A stretch of DNA of 64,000 nucleotides, taken from Argyresthia goedartella (taxonomy: Eukaryota; Arthropoda; Insecta; Lepidoptera; Argyresthiidae). The stretch lies in assembly GCA_949825045.1 (NCBI GenBank), contig OX463835.1:25313201-25377200 (forward strand), in the 5' to 3' direction. A model generated the notes under the pieces. It was not told where the DNA came from, did not search any database, and was given only the letters and a program-made list of their open reading frames with translations. Below, one piece after another: positions 1-10,987 of the stretch; the first letter of the stretch is position 1; every line of letters starts with the position of its first letter. A program made the position numbers and the translations under genes.

Positions 1-1452
1 TTATAGGAAATCCCTGGCATAACTCACTTTACTCGCCGTTTTCCCCAGAATTTCTTTGACAGCAGTAACCCATGATTTAATCTATGGATTTCGTGGTAAA
101 CCATCGAATAATGTTGGTGCTGGACAAATCGAAGAAATCCCGAGAATTTCTGCTCGAGTTAGCGTAATCCTGCGATTAATAGTTTATAGCTAGTGGCCCT
201 AAGTGCGTAACAACACAAACAACTCTTCTACAGTCCATTTGTCCTGAACTGGCTTAATATGTAAACAAAGATGACGTGATTACAAAAACTCGATGTTTCC
301 CAAGGATCGCTCGATGACGGTTTCCACAAAAACTAACTAAGACTACTTCAAACATAAATACACTAAATTTCACTAAAAACTTGTCGAAATTCAGCTTCGA
401 AATAACATTATTTTCCCAAATTTCTAATTACGAGAAAAATTACAAACAATTTAGTTTAGTTAAGTTTAGTGAAGGGGAAATGTGAATGATAGAACAAATT
501 GAACGAATGAATGAAATACAAGGCAACGAAGGTTGTGTGAATAAATTATGTAAAAAAAACAAATGAAAGTGGGCGTTAGCGCCGCAGCACATGCCGAGTT
601 CCTGTGCAGCGGGGCTTTGTCATCGCAGGCACGTACCACGTGACACAGTGGAACTTTTTTTAGGTTCATAGACAGAGGTACCTTCATTTTTTAAACTCGG
701 AATTTTGATCTGAGAATTTGTTTTAGGGTAGGTTTTATCTATACAAACAATATTTATCATCAAAAAAAAATCTGTAGGGTGCATACTTATCGAGGAAATA
801 AATATTGTAATATATAATGTATGGAGAAAATTACCCTTTATTTATTTTAGTTTATTATTACTGTTGCTTTTTGCCATTAATTTAGATCTTATACAGTGAT
901 AAAGTCACTGGATAGCTGCAGCAGTTTAATTAGAAATTTAAGCAAGTAATTTTTTTAAACCCGTTGATGTGGTCGCGCCATCATTTTGTTGCGCATGATG
1001 TATTTAATTCATTATGATTAGTTGTTTAATTATTTTGAAAGTGTGTGATAAAGGGATGCAAATAGGAGTGATACTCATTAAGCCAATTGTGCATCGTCGG
1101 TGGATAAAATGCAAATAAGAGTATATCTCACGAATTAAAGTGAATATAAATAAGACCAAGACCAATATTAATGATCGGCATATAAGAGGCACTGGACATG
1201 CTCCCTTTTGCACCCCACAATCACGCACTTTTTATATCTTCGAAACAACATTACATAAATAGCGTCACGCCTTTTCGCATACGGGGTGGAAGAGGCACAA
1301 CTTTGCCCACTTTTAACCAGTGATTCAATACTCCATTTGGGGTGACAGGGGGCAAGCCCATTACCGCAGCTATGGAGTAATAAAGGTTTCCTCACGATTT
1401 TTCCATCACCTTTTAGAACATTCTGATTCATACGTTTTATGCTTTTGATTCA
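1..1452. other. AT-rich intergenic DNA, no gene seen
   Basis: No reading frame here shows domain character, codon structure or a recognisable family. The short open frames on either strand read as low-complexity chance frames. I see no tRNA-like A/B box pair and no clear LTR that would belong to the gypsy fragment starting just downstream. Confidence 0.6.
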
Positions 1453-2418
1453 TTGCCTTGTAGGGCGCATGGCATTCTAGGACAAGACTTTCTAGGGAAG
1501 CATAAGTCCATACTAGACTTTAATCATGATACATTAACTTTTTGGACTGACGACAATAACAAAGTAGTGTTGACATTAACGGTTTCCAAATACAGAAGTG
1601 CCATTCCGCCCAGATCGGAGTCTATTCATTATGTTGAGATAAATATGACTAAAGAATGTTTGGTTTGTGCATCGGAAATTACGAAGGGAGTTTTTGGGAA
1701 GATTCCTGTAAAGATTCTGAATACGACTGACTGACTTTGAGTAAAATTTATTTAACTTTTGAGAAGCTTCGTAACTATAGTGTATGTGTGTCTGATAAAA
1801 GTGAGAAGAACGCGAAGCATTTTCGAAGAATGTTACAACATTTAAATAATGAGATTTCTATTAAAAATGTATGCGTTAAGTTTCCTGATATTTTCTATTT
1901 ACCTAATGACAAACTGTCTACTACCGACATTTATGAACAGTCAATATCTTTGAAACCAGATACAGAACTCGTTTAAGTAAACCGACTTCCCCACTCTCAG
2001 AAGCAAGAAGTGAATCGACAAATAGAAAAAATGTTAGTGGATGGTATAATCGAACCTTCAACTAGTAAAAGAGTGGTCTAGTCCTATTCTTTTAGTTCCC
2101 AAGAAAACAGACAGAAGTGGTGAGAAGAAATGGCGATTAGTGATCGATTACCGAAAATTAAATAACTGCATTAATGCCGATATGTTCCCTTTGCCCAACA
2201 TTACAGAAATTATAGATTCACTTTCAGGTAGTGTCTATTTTAGCCATTTAGATTTTTATCAAGGTTATTATCAAGCTAGTTTAGACCGAAGTAGTAGAAA
2301 ATATACAGCTTTTGCTTCAGGACAATATCAGATGACGCGTATGCCCATGGGACTCAAAACAACTCCTAACTCATTTTCGTATAATTTACTTAAGACAAAT
2401 GATTTATCTCAATTTTAA
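1453..2418 (+). pseudogene. Ty3/gypsy polyprotein fragment (protease end to mid reverse transcriptase)
   Basis: Remnant of a Ty3/gypsy pol gene. At 1471-1530 the reading frame gives the end of a retropepsin-like domain (GILGQDFLGKHKSILDF), followed by a linker, then from about 1981 the start of a reverse transcriptase: QIEKMLVDGIIEPS, a WSSPILLVPKK block, WRLVIDYRKLN at 2131, and SHLDFYQGYYQ and MPMGLKTTPNSF up to about 2385. Translation changes frame near 1735, 1977 and 2075 and stops at 2418, before the YxDD box. RNase H, integrase and both LTRs are missing. The blocks resemble the 17.6/297-like side of Ty3/gypsy, but the subfamily is not certain. It is an old, truncated and non-functional copy. 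Confidence 0.85.
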
Positions 2419-3547
2419 ACCACCATCATATTTACCATATGTATTTAGTATTTAGTTTAATTTTAAACTTTTTTATAATGATAAAATAATATCTACCTAT
2501 GGATGTATATGTGTCAAAATGTATGCTATCTGAAATAAATATTTTGAATTAGAATTTGAATATTCATAATACACGAAAGAGAAAAACTAGGGGCGAAGAG
2601 AGCGCGAAAGTATCTTATTATCATTATAATTAACGTAAGGCAATAAATGAAGACCTTTGCATCGGATATGACACGCACGAGGCAGAGTATTTCTTAATGT
2701 ATTTATTTAACTTGTTAAAATGTATATGAGATAGTTTATCTGTGTTTATTATTTACCTTTGTAATACATTTTTATGACAATAAATATATTTTAAGCAAAC
2801 CCGAAGTTGGTTTTATTTTGTTCCATGTTTAATAACAGAAATTCAATAGAAATCGCTTTTTTAAACAATATATCGGATCACTATTATAAAACAGCTAGTG
2901 AAATCAATAAAATCAATTAAAAACTCAATTGCAAACTCAATCATGACATTCCTGAATAAATTTCGTTCCTTCAACATTCACTTCTATCAGATCTCGGCAG
3001 TTCATTCACTTAATCTCTTCACTACAAATGTCAGATTTTATGGTTTTTTATTGAGGTTTGCCATCTAGGAACAAATGGACTGTATTAGTTCAACTGAATA
3101 AACAATTTCGATTCTTTCCCATGTTGTGGTAACATCCCTAGTATTTAAAAAGTGGATTTTATGAAGTTTTACGTTACCTTATCTGTCATGTGGCTTCTAA
3201 GCTGGAATAGACTATACGAGCAGCTCAACTAGGATGTTTACTTGATGCGCTTTGTTAGTGATCGTGTGATATTTATCAGGCTTATCTGATTTAAACATTC
3301 CTGCATTCCAATTTTGTTTTTTGTATAATTATCAATAATGCGATCAATGCGATGGTCCAACAAAATAGACCGTTTTCTTCTATTTTTTTCCTTCAAATAA
3401 CTGTTTTGTCGTACTCGGAAATTGTCAATATTTGCTTCCCTTTTTAAAACAGATATGAATAAAAATAAGCTAGAGTTTCTCTCAGAAATTTTGAATGACA
3501 GTCTATGATTTCATTTCATTTTCATTTGATTTCATTTTATTGCGATA
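2419..3547. other. AT-rich DNA without recognisable genes
   Basis: Several stretches have poly(A)-signal-like AATAAA motifs (about 2531 and 2780) that could be tails of old LINEs, but no coding remnant is attached to them. Nothing else could be supported by reading. Confidence 0.5.
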
Positions 3548-3552
3548 AATTA
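3548..3552. repeat. Target-site duplication AATTA, left end of the Copia composite
   Basis: AATTA lies immediately outside the TG terminus of an LTR end at 3553. The same five bases follow the CA terminus of the LTR at 16324. A 5-bp duplication is the usual size for Copia integration, so the two copies appear to mark the outer limits of one insertion. Confidence 0.7.
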
Positions 3553-3579
3553 TGTTGAGGTTTTATGTAGAAGAATAAG
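3553..3579 (-). repeat. 27-bp Copia LTR terminus (outermost, truncated)
   Basis: These 27 bases match the first 27 bases, read on the plus strand, of the LTRs at 3636 and 16155 with at most one difference, and then stop. About 56 bp of non-LTR sequence follow before the next LTR begins at 3636. It is directly flanked by AATTA, so it looks like the true outer end of the composite after loss of the rest of that LTR. Confidence 0.65.
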
Positions 3580-3635
3580 AATAAGAAACAAAAGGCCTAA
3601 GGAGACAAAAAGATAACCAAATCGAATATCAAAAC

Positions 3636-3803
3636 TGTTGAGGTTTTATGAAGAAGAATAAGCAAACTGTTATTTATCACAAGCCATATTATATTCATAG
3701 AAACATTACCACGACACAATCTACATAACAAGAGAATGTAACCATAGCAACCAGTCAACATTACTAGTGTGGAGACACGCAGCTAGTGCTGTACATCTCA
3801 ACA
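3636..3803 (-). repeat. Copia 3' LTR of piece F1, 168 bp
   Basis: Read on the minus strand it begins TGTTGAGATG and ends CCTCAACA, so the TG...CA ends form a short inverted repeat. Immediately upstream on the minus strand lies the purine run AGGAGGAG (polypurine tract, plus-strand positions 3804-3811), as expected before a 3' LTR. The same LTR is found at 8206 (partial), 10781 (partial) and 16155. Confidence 0.85.
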
Positions 3804-3896
3804 CTCCTCCTAAATGATAACATGGTTTACAGTTATTATTTAATACACAACTATATCTAACTTAACTAAACAAACATTAAACTAACCAACTAAGAA

Positions 3897-5024
3897 TTAG
3901 CACAAGAACTTATCAATGCATTTATAAAACTTCTCTGTGCTCAAACTTTTAGTCATAACATCCGCTAAATTTTCATTGGTACAAATATGTTCTATACTGA
4001 TCACCTTATTGACAACCAAGTCTTTTAAATAATGAACCCGTATATCAATGTGTTTTGTACGCTTAGAAATCTCGTAATTCTTGGCCATTGATATCGCACT
4101 TTTGTTGTCAACAAGTAACACGGCATTTACATCACAATTTAAGTGTTTACATATGCCTTTTAAATTAACGATTTCCTGTGCTAATGATGCGGCAGCTATG
4201 TACTCGCTTTCGGCAGACGATAAAGCTACACATTGTTGCTTCTTTGAAAACCAAGCAATGGGGTTTTGCCCTTGTAGGATAATACCACCGCTAACACTTT
4301 TTCTGTCGCTTCTATCTCCAGCCCAATCGGCATTAGAAAATCCGTATAAATTATTGTCATTTGTCTTTTTAAATAACAATCCTTTTTCCTTCGTTTCTTT
4401 CAAATAACGTACTATTCTTTTTCCAGCTTTCCATAATTCTTCGTTCGGTTTATCTAAAAATCTGCTCAGATATGATACTGCAAATGTTAAATCCGGTCTT
4501 GTTGTAACAGTAAGATAAATTAGACTTCCTATTAGTTCTAGATATGGTTCATCTAAAACTTTTGTATCGTCCCTTATTTCTGTATTGTAATTTCTTTCCA
4601 TGGGAGTTTTAATTCCGTTACATTCATCCATTTTGAATTTAGTCAATATCTTTTCAATCATTTTAGTTTGTTTAAGTTCTAAGGTATCTTTATTTCTTTT
4701 AACTTCCATTCCAAGAAAGTACTTAATTTCGCCCATACATTTTGCGTTAAACTCCTCCTTAAGTGCTTTAATAGTATCTTCCCCGTTTCCAGTGATCAGG
4801 ATATCGTCTACATAAATCAGCATCCAGCAATCTTCTTTGTAATATAAACAGTAATCATATTCTGATCTTTGGAATCCATTAGCTTTCGCAAATTCGTCAA
4901 GTGTTTCATTCCAACACTTTGGTGATTCAACCAATCCATACAATGCTCTCTTTAGTTTTAATGCTGTATTATTATTTTTTATTTCTAGTCCTTGAGGTAT
5001 TTTGATAAATACATCAGACTTCAA
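3897..5024 (-). pseudogene. Copia pol fragment F1: reverse transcriptase (mid) to RNase H
   Basis: Open for 375 codons, but it is only the C-terminal part of a Copia polyprotein. It starts inside RT just after the LDIPTAFLNG block. Visible landmarks are LYGLVESPKCWNE, the RT active-site box YVDDILIT, FLGMEV, RPDLTFAVSYLSRF, and RNase H blocks ADWAGDRSDRKSVSGG and ALSSAESEYIAAA, ending in a C-terminal DVMTKSLS motif. RNase H reads SNADWAG here, where F2 and F5 read SDADWAG, so a conserved acidic residue appears lost. It lies head to head with F2; the inverted junction at about 5025 joins the RT of F1 to the gag tail of F2. No promoter or start codon of its own is evident. Confidence 0.85.
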
Positions 5025-5025
5025 T

Positions 5026-8000
5026 TACTACCAAAGGGCGCGTGGACGCTCATTTAGAGGAAATTCAGGTGCACGACATACAACGTATCAACATGCTTCA
5101 GCAGCAGGCACAGAAGACGAAGAAATAGGTTTCATTGCTAGTGATATTATTGCTAATGTGGGTGAGTGTGGTAGCATAGAACTAATTATAGACTCGGGAT
5201 GTACGGAGCATTTAAAAAATGAAAAATATGAAAATTATATGACGGATATTACGTACTTAGATAAAAATGTAAAAATATTCGTAGCTAACGGCCAATGTAT
5301 TACAACTAATAAAAGAGGTAAACTTAAAATAAAATACCAAAATACTAAGATCAATATTGATGCTCTAATTGTGAAAGATGTTTCATACAATTTGTTATCA
5401 GTGAAAAAGATTGTCAAGGCAGGTTTTAACGTAAACTTTAATAAAAACAATGTTAAAATATTTAATAAAAAGACATATTTATGCGGCAACGTGCATGGAA
5501 AGTTGTATAAGTTACAAGCAGAATTATGTAAGTACGAAGTCTGTAATGTTACTGATGCAGCAGATCTATGGAATAAACGTTTAGGTCATTTGAATAGGAA
5601 AAGCCTACATATATTAAACTTACCTGTATCTGATAGAATTTGCAGTCCTTGTATGGAGGGTAAAGCCACCAGAAGCCCATTCACGCCTGTCCCAAAGCCT
5701 AGAACGAGTATGATAGCCGAGATGCTTCACACAGACATAGCTGGACCTATCAGACAACCAGGACCTAATGGTGAGAAATATTTTATGACAATTATTGACG
5801 ATTTCTCTCATTTTTGCGTAGTATATTCCCTGAAGAGCAAATCTGAAGCAACAGAACGACTGATGAACTATGTATTAAGAATTGAAAACGAAACGGGGAA
5901 TAAAGTAAAAAAAATTAGATGCGATAATGGTGGAGAGTACACTGCCAATAGTTTGAAACTTCTATGCAGAAATAGAGGGATTACTTTAGAATATACATTA
6001 CCGTACACGCCACAACTTAATGGCATATCAGAACGGATGAACCGCACATTATACGACAAAACGAGGACTCTATTAGCGGAAACCGATTTGCCAAAACATC
6101 TATGGTTCGAAGCGATACAATGTGCAGTTTACCAATTGAACAGATCGCCATCATGGGCCATATGCTTCAAGACACCCAGCGAAATATTTTTTGGTAAAAA
6201 CGACCTATCGAGATTGAGAGTATTTGGTTCCAAAGCTTGGGCTACTATAGTACACATACCGGACAAGTTAGCCAAGAGAGCAAAACAAACAAGAATGGTA
6301 GGTTATGCAACTGTTGGTTACAGATTATGGGATTCAGAAGAAGATAAGATAATTATTTCCAGAGATGTAAGATTTGATGAAAGCGACATTAAGTTCAAAA
6401 ATAACGAAGAAATGAAACAAGTAAGGTATATTCAAGACAAAGAAGAAGAAATCAATACAGAAAAGAAAGATATAGTAGAAGATGAGGATGAATTTAAAGA
6501 TGCAGAAATGAACAATGACCAAACTGAAGAAGAACCAACCAGACCCAAAAGAACAATAAAACCTCCTGCTTATCTTAAAGATTACGCGACAAATGTAGAA
6601 AACATAAATGAAACTAACATTGTTATATGCCTTAGTGCAAATGCACCAGAAACTTTCAAAGAAGCTGTTAAAGAACCAGAATGGAAAAACGCAATTAATA
6701 AAGAATTAGATGCACTCCAAAGATAACAAACTTGGGAAGAACAAGAAATACCCGATGGAAGAAAGCTCATAGATACAAAATGGATATTTAAGCATAAAGA
6801 AGATGGAACAAAAAAGGCAAGACTGGTAGCTAGAGGCTTCCAACAAAAGAAAGAAGATATTTTCGACCGCATTTATGCACCCGTTGCTAGACTTTCTACA
6901 ATAAGAATGATCTTATCAAAAGCTGTACAAGATGATTTAAAGATTATTCAACTGGACATTCCTACTGCATTCCTAAATGGAAAATTGAAGTCTGATGTAT
7001 TTATCAAAATACCTCAAGGACTAGAAATAAAAAATAATAATACAGCATTAAAACTAAAGAGAGCATTGTATGGATTGGTTGAATCACCAAAGTGTTGGAA
7101 TGAAACACTTGACAAATTTGCGAAAGCTAATGGATTCCAAAGATCAGAATATGATTACTGTTTGTATTACAAAGAAGATTGCTGGATGCTGATTTATGTA
7201 GACGATATCCTGATCACTGTAAACGGGGAAGATACTATTAAAGCACTTAAGGAGGAGTTTAACGCAAAATGTATGGGAGAAATTAAGTACTTTCTTGGAA
7301 TGGAAGTTAAAAGAAATAAAGATACCTTAGAACTTAAACAAACTAAAATGATTGAAAAGATATTGACTAAATTCAAAATGGATGAATGTAACGGAATTAA
7401 AACTCCCATGGAAAGAAATTACAATATAGAAATAAAGGACGATCCAAAAGTTTTGGATGTACCATATCGAGAACTAATAGGAAGTCTAATTTATCTTACT
7501 GTTACAACAAGACCGGATTTAACATTTGCAGTATCATATCTGAGCAGATTTTTAGATAAACCGAACGAAGAATTATGGGAAGCTGGAAAAAGAATAGTAC
7601 GTTATTTGAAAGAAACGAAGGAAAAAGGATTGTTATTTAAAAAGACAAATGACAATAATTTATACGGATTTTCTGATGCCGATTGGGCTGGAGATAGAAG
7701 CGACAGAAAAAGTGTTAGCGGTGGTATTATCCTACAAGGGCAAAACCCCATTGCTTGGTTTTCAAAGAAGCAACAATGTGTAGCTTTATCGTCTGCCGAA
7801 AGCGAGTACATAGCTGCCGCATCATTAGCACAGGAAATCGTTAATTTAAAAGGCATATGTAAACACTTTAATTGTGATGTAAATGCCGTGTTACTTGTTG
7901 ACAACAAAAGTGCGATATCAATGGCCAAGAATTACGAGATTTCTAAGCGTACAAAACACATTGATATACGGGTTCATTATTTAAAAGACTTGGTTGTCAA

Positions 8001-8112
8001 TAAGGTGATCAGTATAGAACATATTTGTACCAATGAAAATTTAGCGGATGTTATGACTAAAAGTTTGAGCACAGAGAAGTTTTATAAATGCATTGATAAG
8101 TTCTTGTGCTAA
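5026..8112 (+). pseudogene. Copia gag-tail/protease/integrase/RT/RNase H, piece F2
   Basis: One continuous reading frame carries nearly the whole Copia pol region. In order: the end of gag (RARGRSFRGNSG), aspartic protease IDSGCTEHL (about 5191), integrase zinc-binding region, integrase core blocks LHTDIAGP, CDNGGEYTA and NGISERMNRT, RT with ARLVARGF, LDIPTAFLNG and YVDDILIT, then RNase H to 8112. Only one stop interrupts the frame, TAA at 6724-6726, where F5 has TTA. The first His of the integrase zinc motif is Asn (LWNKRLGHLN against LWHKRLGHLN in F5). There is no gag N-terminus or start codon because the piece begins at the inversion junction. It is non-functional as it stands but the least decayed pol copy here. 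Confidence 0.88.
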
Positions 8113-8197
8113 TTGTTAGTTGGTTAGTTTACTGTTTGTTTAGTTAAGTTAGATACAGTTGTGTATTAAATAATAACTGTAAACCATGTTATCATTT

Positions 8198-8205
8198 AGG
8201 AGGAG
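8198..8205 (+). promoter_or_regulatory. Copia polypurine tract (F2)
   Basis: AGGAGGAG lies directly before the TGTTGAG start of the downstream LTR, as expected for the plus-strand DNA priming site. The same purine run abuts the 3' LTRs of F1 and F5 on the minus strand. Confidence 0.75.
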
Positions 8206-8313
8206 TGTTGAGATGTACAGCACTAGCTGCGTGTCTCCACACTAGTAATGTTGACTGGTTGCTAAGGTTACATTCTCTTGTTATGTAGATTGTGTCGTGG
8301 TAATGTTTCTATG
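8206..8313 (+). repeat. Truncated Copia 3' LTR of piece F2
   Basis: Matches the first 108 bp of the 168-170-bp LTR, then breaks off after TTTCTATG. About 25 bp of other sequence follow before the minus-strand piece F3 begins. The break falls in the same short motif at which the F5 LTR begins (about 10781), so this part of the LTR has served as a junction twice. Confidence 0.8.
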
Positions 8314-8339
8314 CAGCAGATCTAGTTCGTTAATATATG

Positions 8340-9405
8340 TATTTAATAATGTTTTTATTAAAGTTTACGTTTAAACCTGCCTCGACAATCTTTTTCACTG
8401 ATAACAAATTGTATGAAACATCTTTCACAATTAGAGCATCAATATTGATCTTAGTATTTTGGTATTTTATTTTAAGTTTACCTCTTTTATTGGTTAATTT
8501 TCATATTTATCATTTATTAAATGCTCCGTACATCCCGAGTCTACAATTAGTTCTATGCTACCACACTCACCCACATTAGCAATAATATCACTAGCAATGA
8601 AACCTATTTCTTCGTCTTCTGTGCCTGCTGCTGAAGCATGTTGATACGTTGTATGTCGTGCACCTGAATTTCCTCTAAATGAGCGTCCACGCGCCCTTTG
8701 GTAGCTCCGTCCTCGTGTCAATGACCGTCCTCTACTCGGTCGTCCTGATCCTCTGCATTCGAACGACTTGTGTCCACGTTTCCCGCAGGAGTGGCACGTG
8801 AGGAAGGCGTTATTCTCATAACTTTTACTATTTCCGTCCATTTTTAACTTTGTCTCCATATCCAGTAGTCTTGCTTTAACAAATTCTATGTTTAGCTGTT
8901 TCTTGGAAGTCATAGTCTCTATTGATGTAATTACTTGATCGTATATCTTTGGAAGAGAAGACAGCAGATAGAAAATTTGGTCTTCTACATCGACGTTTAC
9001 GTTGATTGCCGCTAATTCACTAAGAATTCCTTCAAATGTTAGGAAATATTGTTGTAAGTTGCTTTCATTGTCATACCGCATTGTTATGAGCTTCCGTTTT
9101 AAATAAAATTTGTTACAAACTGTTTTCCGTTTAAATATTGCCTCTAATGACGTTAACATTCCTTTGGTCGTATTCGCATTTTTTACAATGTCAATATATT
9201 TGTCGTTCAGACATTGTACCAAATTTGATTTTGCTCGTGAGTCATCTTTCAAAAATAATACTAGAGCATCTTTATCTGTCGGTATCTCTTTTAACAATAC
9301 ATTGCTTAATTGCTTTTTTTCCAGCAGTAATTTCAGTCTAAATTTCCAATGACTGAAATTTGAATTTTCAGTCAAAATCGGCAAGAGAGACCCCGCAGCT
9401 GTCAT
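8340..9405 (-). pseudogene. Copia gag to protease/integrase start, piece F3
   Basis: From the ATG at 9403-9405 the frame is open for 303 codons. It contains a UBN2-type Copia gag with the CCHC zinc knuckle CHSCGKRGHKSFEC (C-x2-C-x4-H-x4-C), an Arg/Ser-rich tail (GRPSRGRSLTRGRS), and the start of the protease (VDSGCTEHL). About 75 bp present in F4 and F5 are deleted near 8505. Beyond the deletion 8340-8500 still matches the integrase zinc-binding region but is out of frame. Gag itself is complete and uninterrupted. It lies head to head with F4, so the two gag copies form a large inverted repeat. Confidence 0.85.
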
Positions 9406-9480
9406 CTTTCTTACTTATAAATTTCGCCAATATTATTTTTCGTAGATCGCAACCCAATATATTTTTATTTACTTACTGCA

Positions 9481-9503
9481 CGCGATCTGCTACCATGTTG
9501 AGG
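9481..9503 (-). promoter_or_regulatory. Copia primer-binding site and 8-bp remnant of 5' LTR (F3)
   Basis: On the minus strand the last 8 bp of an LTR (CCTCAACA, 9496-9503) are followed directly by TGGTAGCAGATCGCG (9481-9495). The first ten bases match the complement expected for the 3' end of an insect initiator tRNA-Met, as recalled; the rest does not. Identical sequence follows the complete 5' LTR of F5. Beyond 9503 the plus-strand piece F4 begins, so the rest of this LTR is missing. Confidence 0.6.
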
Positions 9504-9525
9504 TTAGAAATTTGTAAGAAAAAAG

Positions 9526-10742
9526 ATGACAGCTGCGGTGTCTCTCTTGCCGATTTTGATTGAAAATTCAAATTTCAGTCATTGGAAATTTAGGCTGAAA
9601 TTACTGCTGGAAGAAAAGCAATTAAGCAATGTATTGTTAAAAGAGATACCGACAGATAAAGATGCTTTAGTATTATTTTTGAAAGATGACTCACGAGCTA
9701 AATCAATTTTGGTACAATGTCTGAGCGACAAATATATTGACATTGTAAAAAATGCGAATACGACCAAAGGAATGTTAACGTCATTAGAGGCAATATTTGA
9801 ACGGAAAACAGTCTGTAACAAATTTTATTTAAAACGGAAGCTCATAACAATGCGGTATGACAATGAAAGCAATTTACAACAATATTTCCTAAGATTTGAA
9901 GGAATTCTTAGTGAATTAGCGGCAATCAACGTAAACGTCGATTAGATGACCAATTTTGCTATCTGCTGTCTTCTCTTCCAAAGATATACGATCAAGTATT
10001 TACATCAATAGAGACTATGGCTTCCGAGAAACAGCTGAACATAGAATTTGTTAAAGCAAGACTACTGGATATGGAGACAAAGTTAAAAATGGACGGAAAT
10101 AGTAAAAGTAATGAGAATAACGCCTTCCTCACGTGCCACTCCTGCGGGAAACGTGGACACAAGTCGTTGGAATGCAGAGGATCAGGACTACCGAGTAGAG
10201 GACGGTCATTGACACGAGGATGGAGCTACCAAAGGGCGCGTGGACGCTCATTTAGAGGAAATTCAGGTGCACGACATACAACGTATCAACATGCTTCAGC
10301 AGCAAGCACAGAAGACGAAGAAATAGGTTTCATTGCTAGTGATATTATTGCTAATGTGGGTGAGTGTGGTAGCATAGAATTAATTGTAGACTCGGGATGT
10401 ACGGAGCATTTAATAAATGAAAAATATGAAAATTATATGACGGATATTACGTACTTAGATAAAAATGTAAAAATATTCGTAGCTAACGGCCAACGTATTA
10501 CAACTAATAAAAGAGGTAAACTTAAAATAAAATACCAAAATACTAAGATCAATATTGATGCTCTAATTGTGAAAGATGTTTCATACAATTTGTTATCAGT
10601 GAAAAAGATTGTCGAGGCAGGTTTTAAGGTAAACTTTAATAAAAACAATGTTAAAATATTTAATAAAAAGACATATTTATGCGGCAACGTGCATGGAAAG
10701 TTGTATAAGTTACAAGCAGAATTATGTAAGTACGAAGTCTGA
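9526..10742 (+). pseudogene. Copia gag to integrase start, piece F4
   Basis: It starts at ATG 9526 with the same gag N-terminus as F3 and F5. A small deletion near 9943 turns the frame into a stop after 139 codons. The remaining gag continues in another frame from about 9950 through the zinc knuckle CHSCGKRGHKSLEC (10138-10180), protease VDSGCTEHL and the integrase zinc-binding region, and ends at AELCKYEV (about 10740), where homology stops. Roughly 40 bp of unrelated sequence then lead to the truncated LTR of F5. The only leader sequence is about 22 bp before the ATG. It is broken and truncated. Confidence 0.85.
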
Positions 10743-10780
10743 TACCGTATATGATATCAGATGTCGTTATCGTTTCTATG

Positions 10781-10894
10781 TATATTCATAGAAACATTAC
10801 CACGACACAATCTACATAACAAGAGAATGTAACCATAGGAGCCAGTCAACATTACTAGTGTGGAGACACGCAGCTAGTGCTGTACATCTCAACA
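10781..10894 (-). repeat. Truncated 3' LTR of Copia piece F5, with polypurine tract
   Basis: It matches 114 bp of the Copia LTR from TATATTCATAG to the CA end at 10894. On the minus strand it is preceded by the purine tract AGGAGGAG (10895-10902). The distal LTR end is missing: the adjacent GTTTCTATG at 10772-10780 is the inverted partner of CATAGAAAC at 10787-10795, so the truncation sits on a small hairpin. Confidence 0.75.
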
Positions 10895-10987
10895 CTCCTC
10901 CTAAATGATAACATGGCTTACAGTTATTATTTAATACACAACTATATCTAACTTAACTAAACAAACATTAAACTAACCAACTAAGAA

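Noticed and set aside
225..3085. ACAAATGGACTG-type 12-bp inverted match between about 232 and 3070, considered as LTRs of the gypsy fragment
   Set aside because: LTRs are direct repeats and far longer; a 12-bp inverted match is chance level.
5002..5025. Possible protein start upstream of Copia piece F2
   Set aside because: The bases belong to the inverted piece F1; the open frame crosses the junction by chance and has no ATG.
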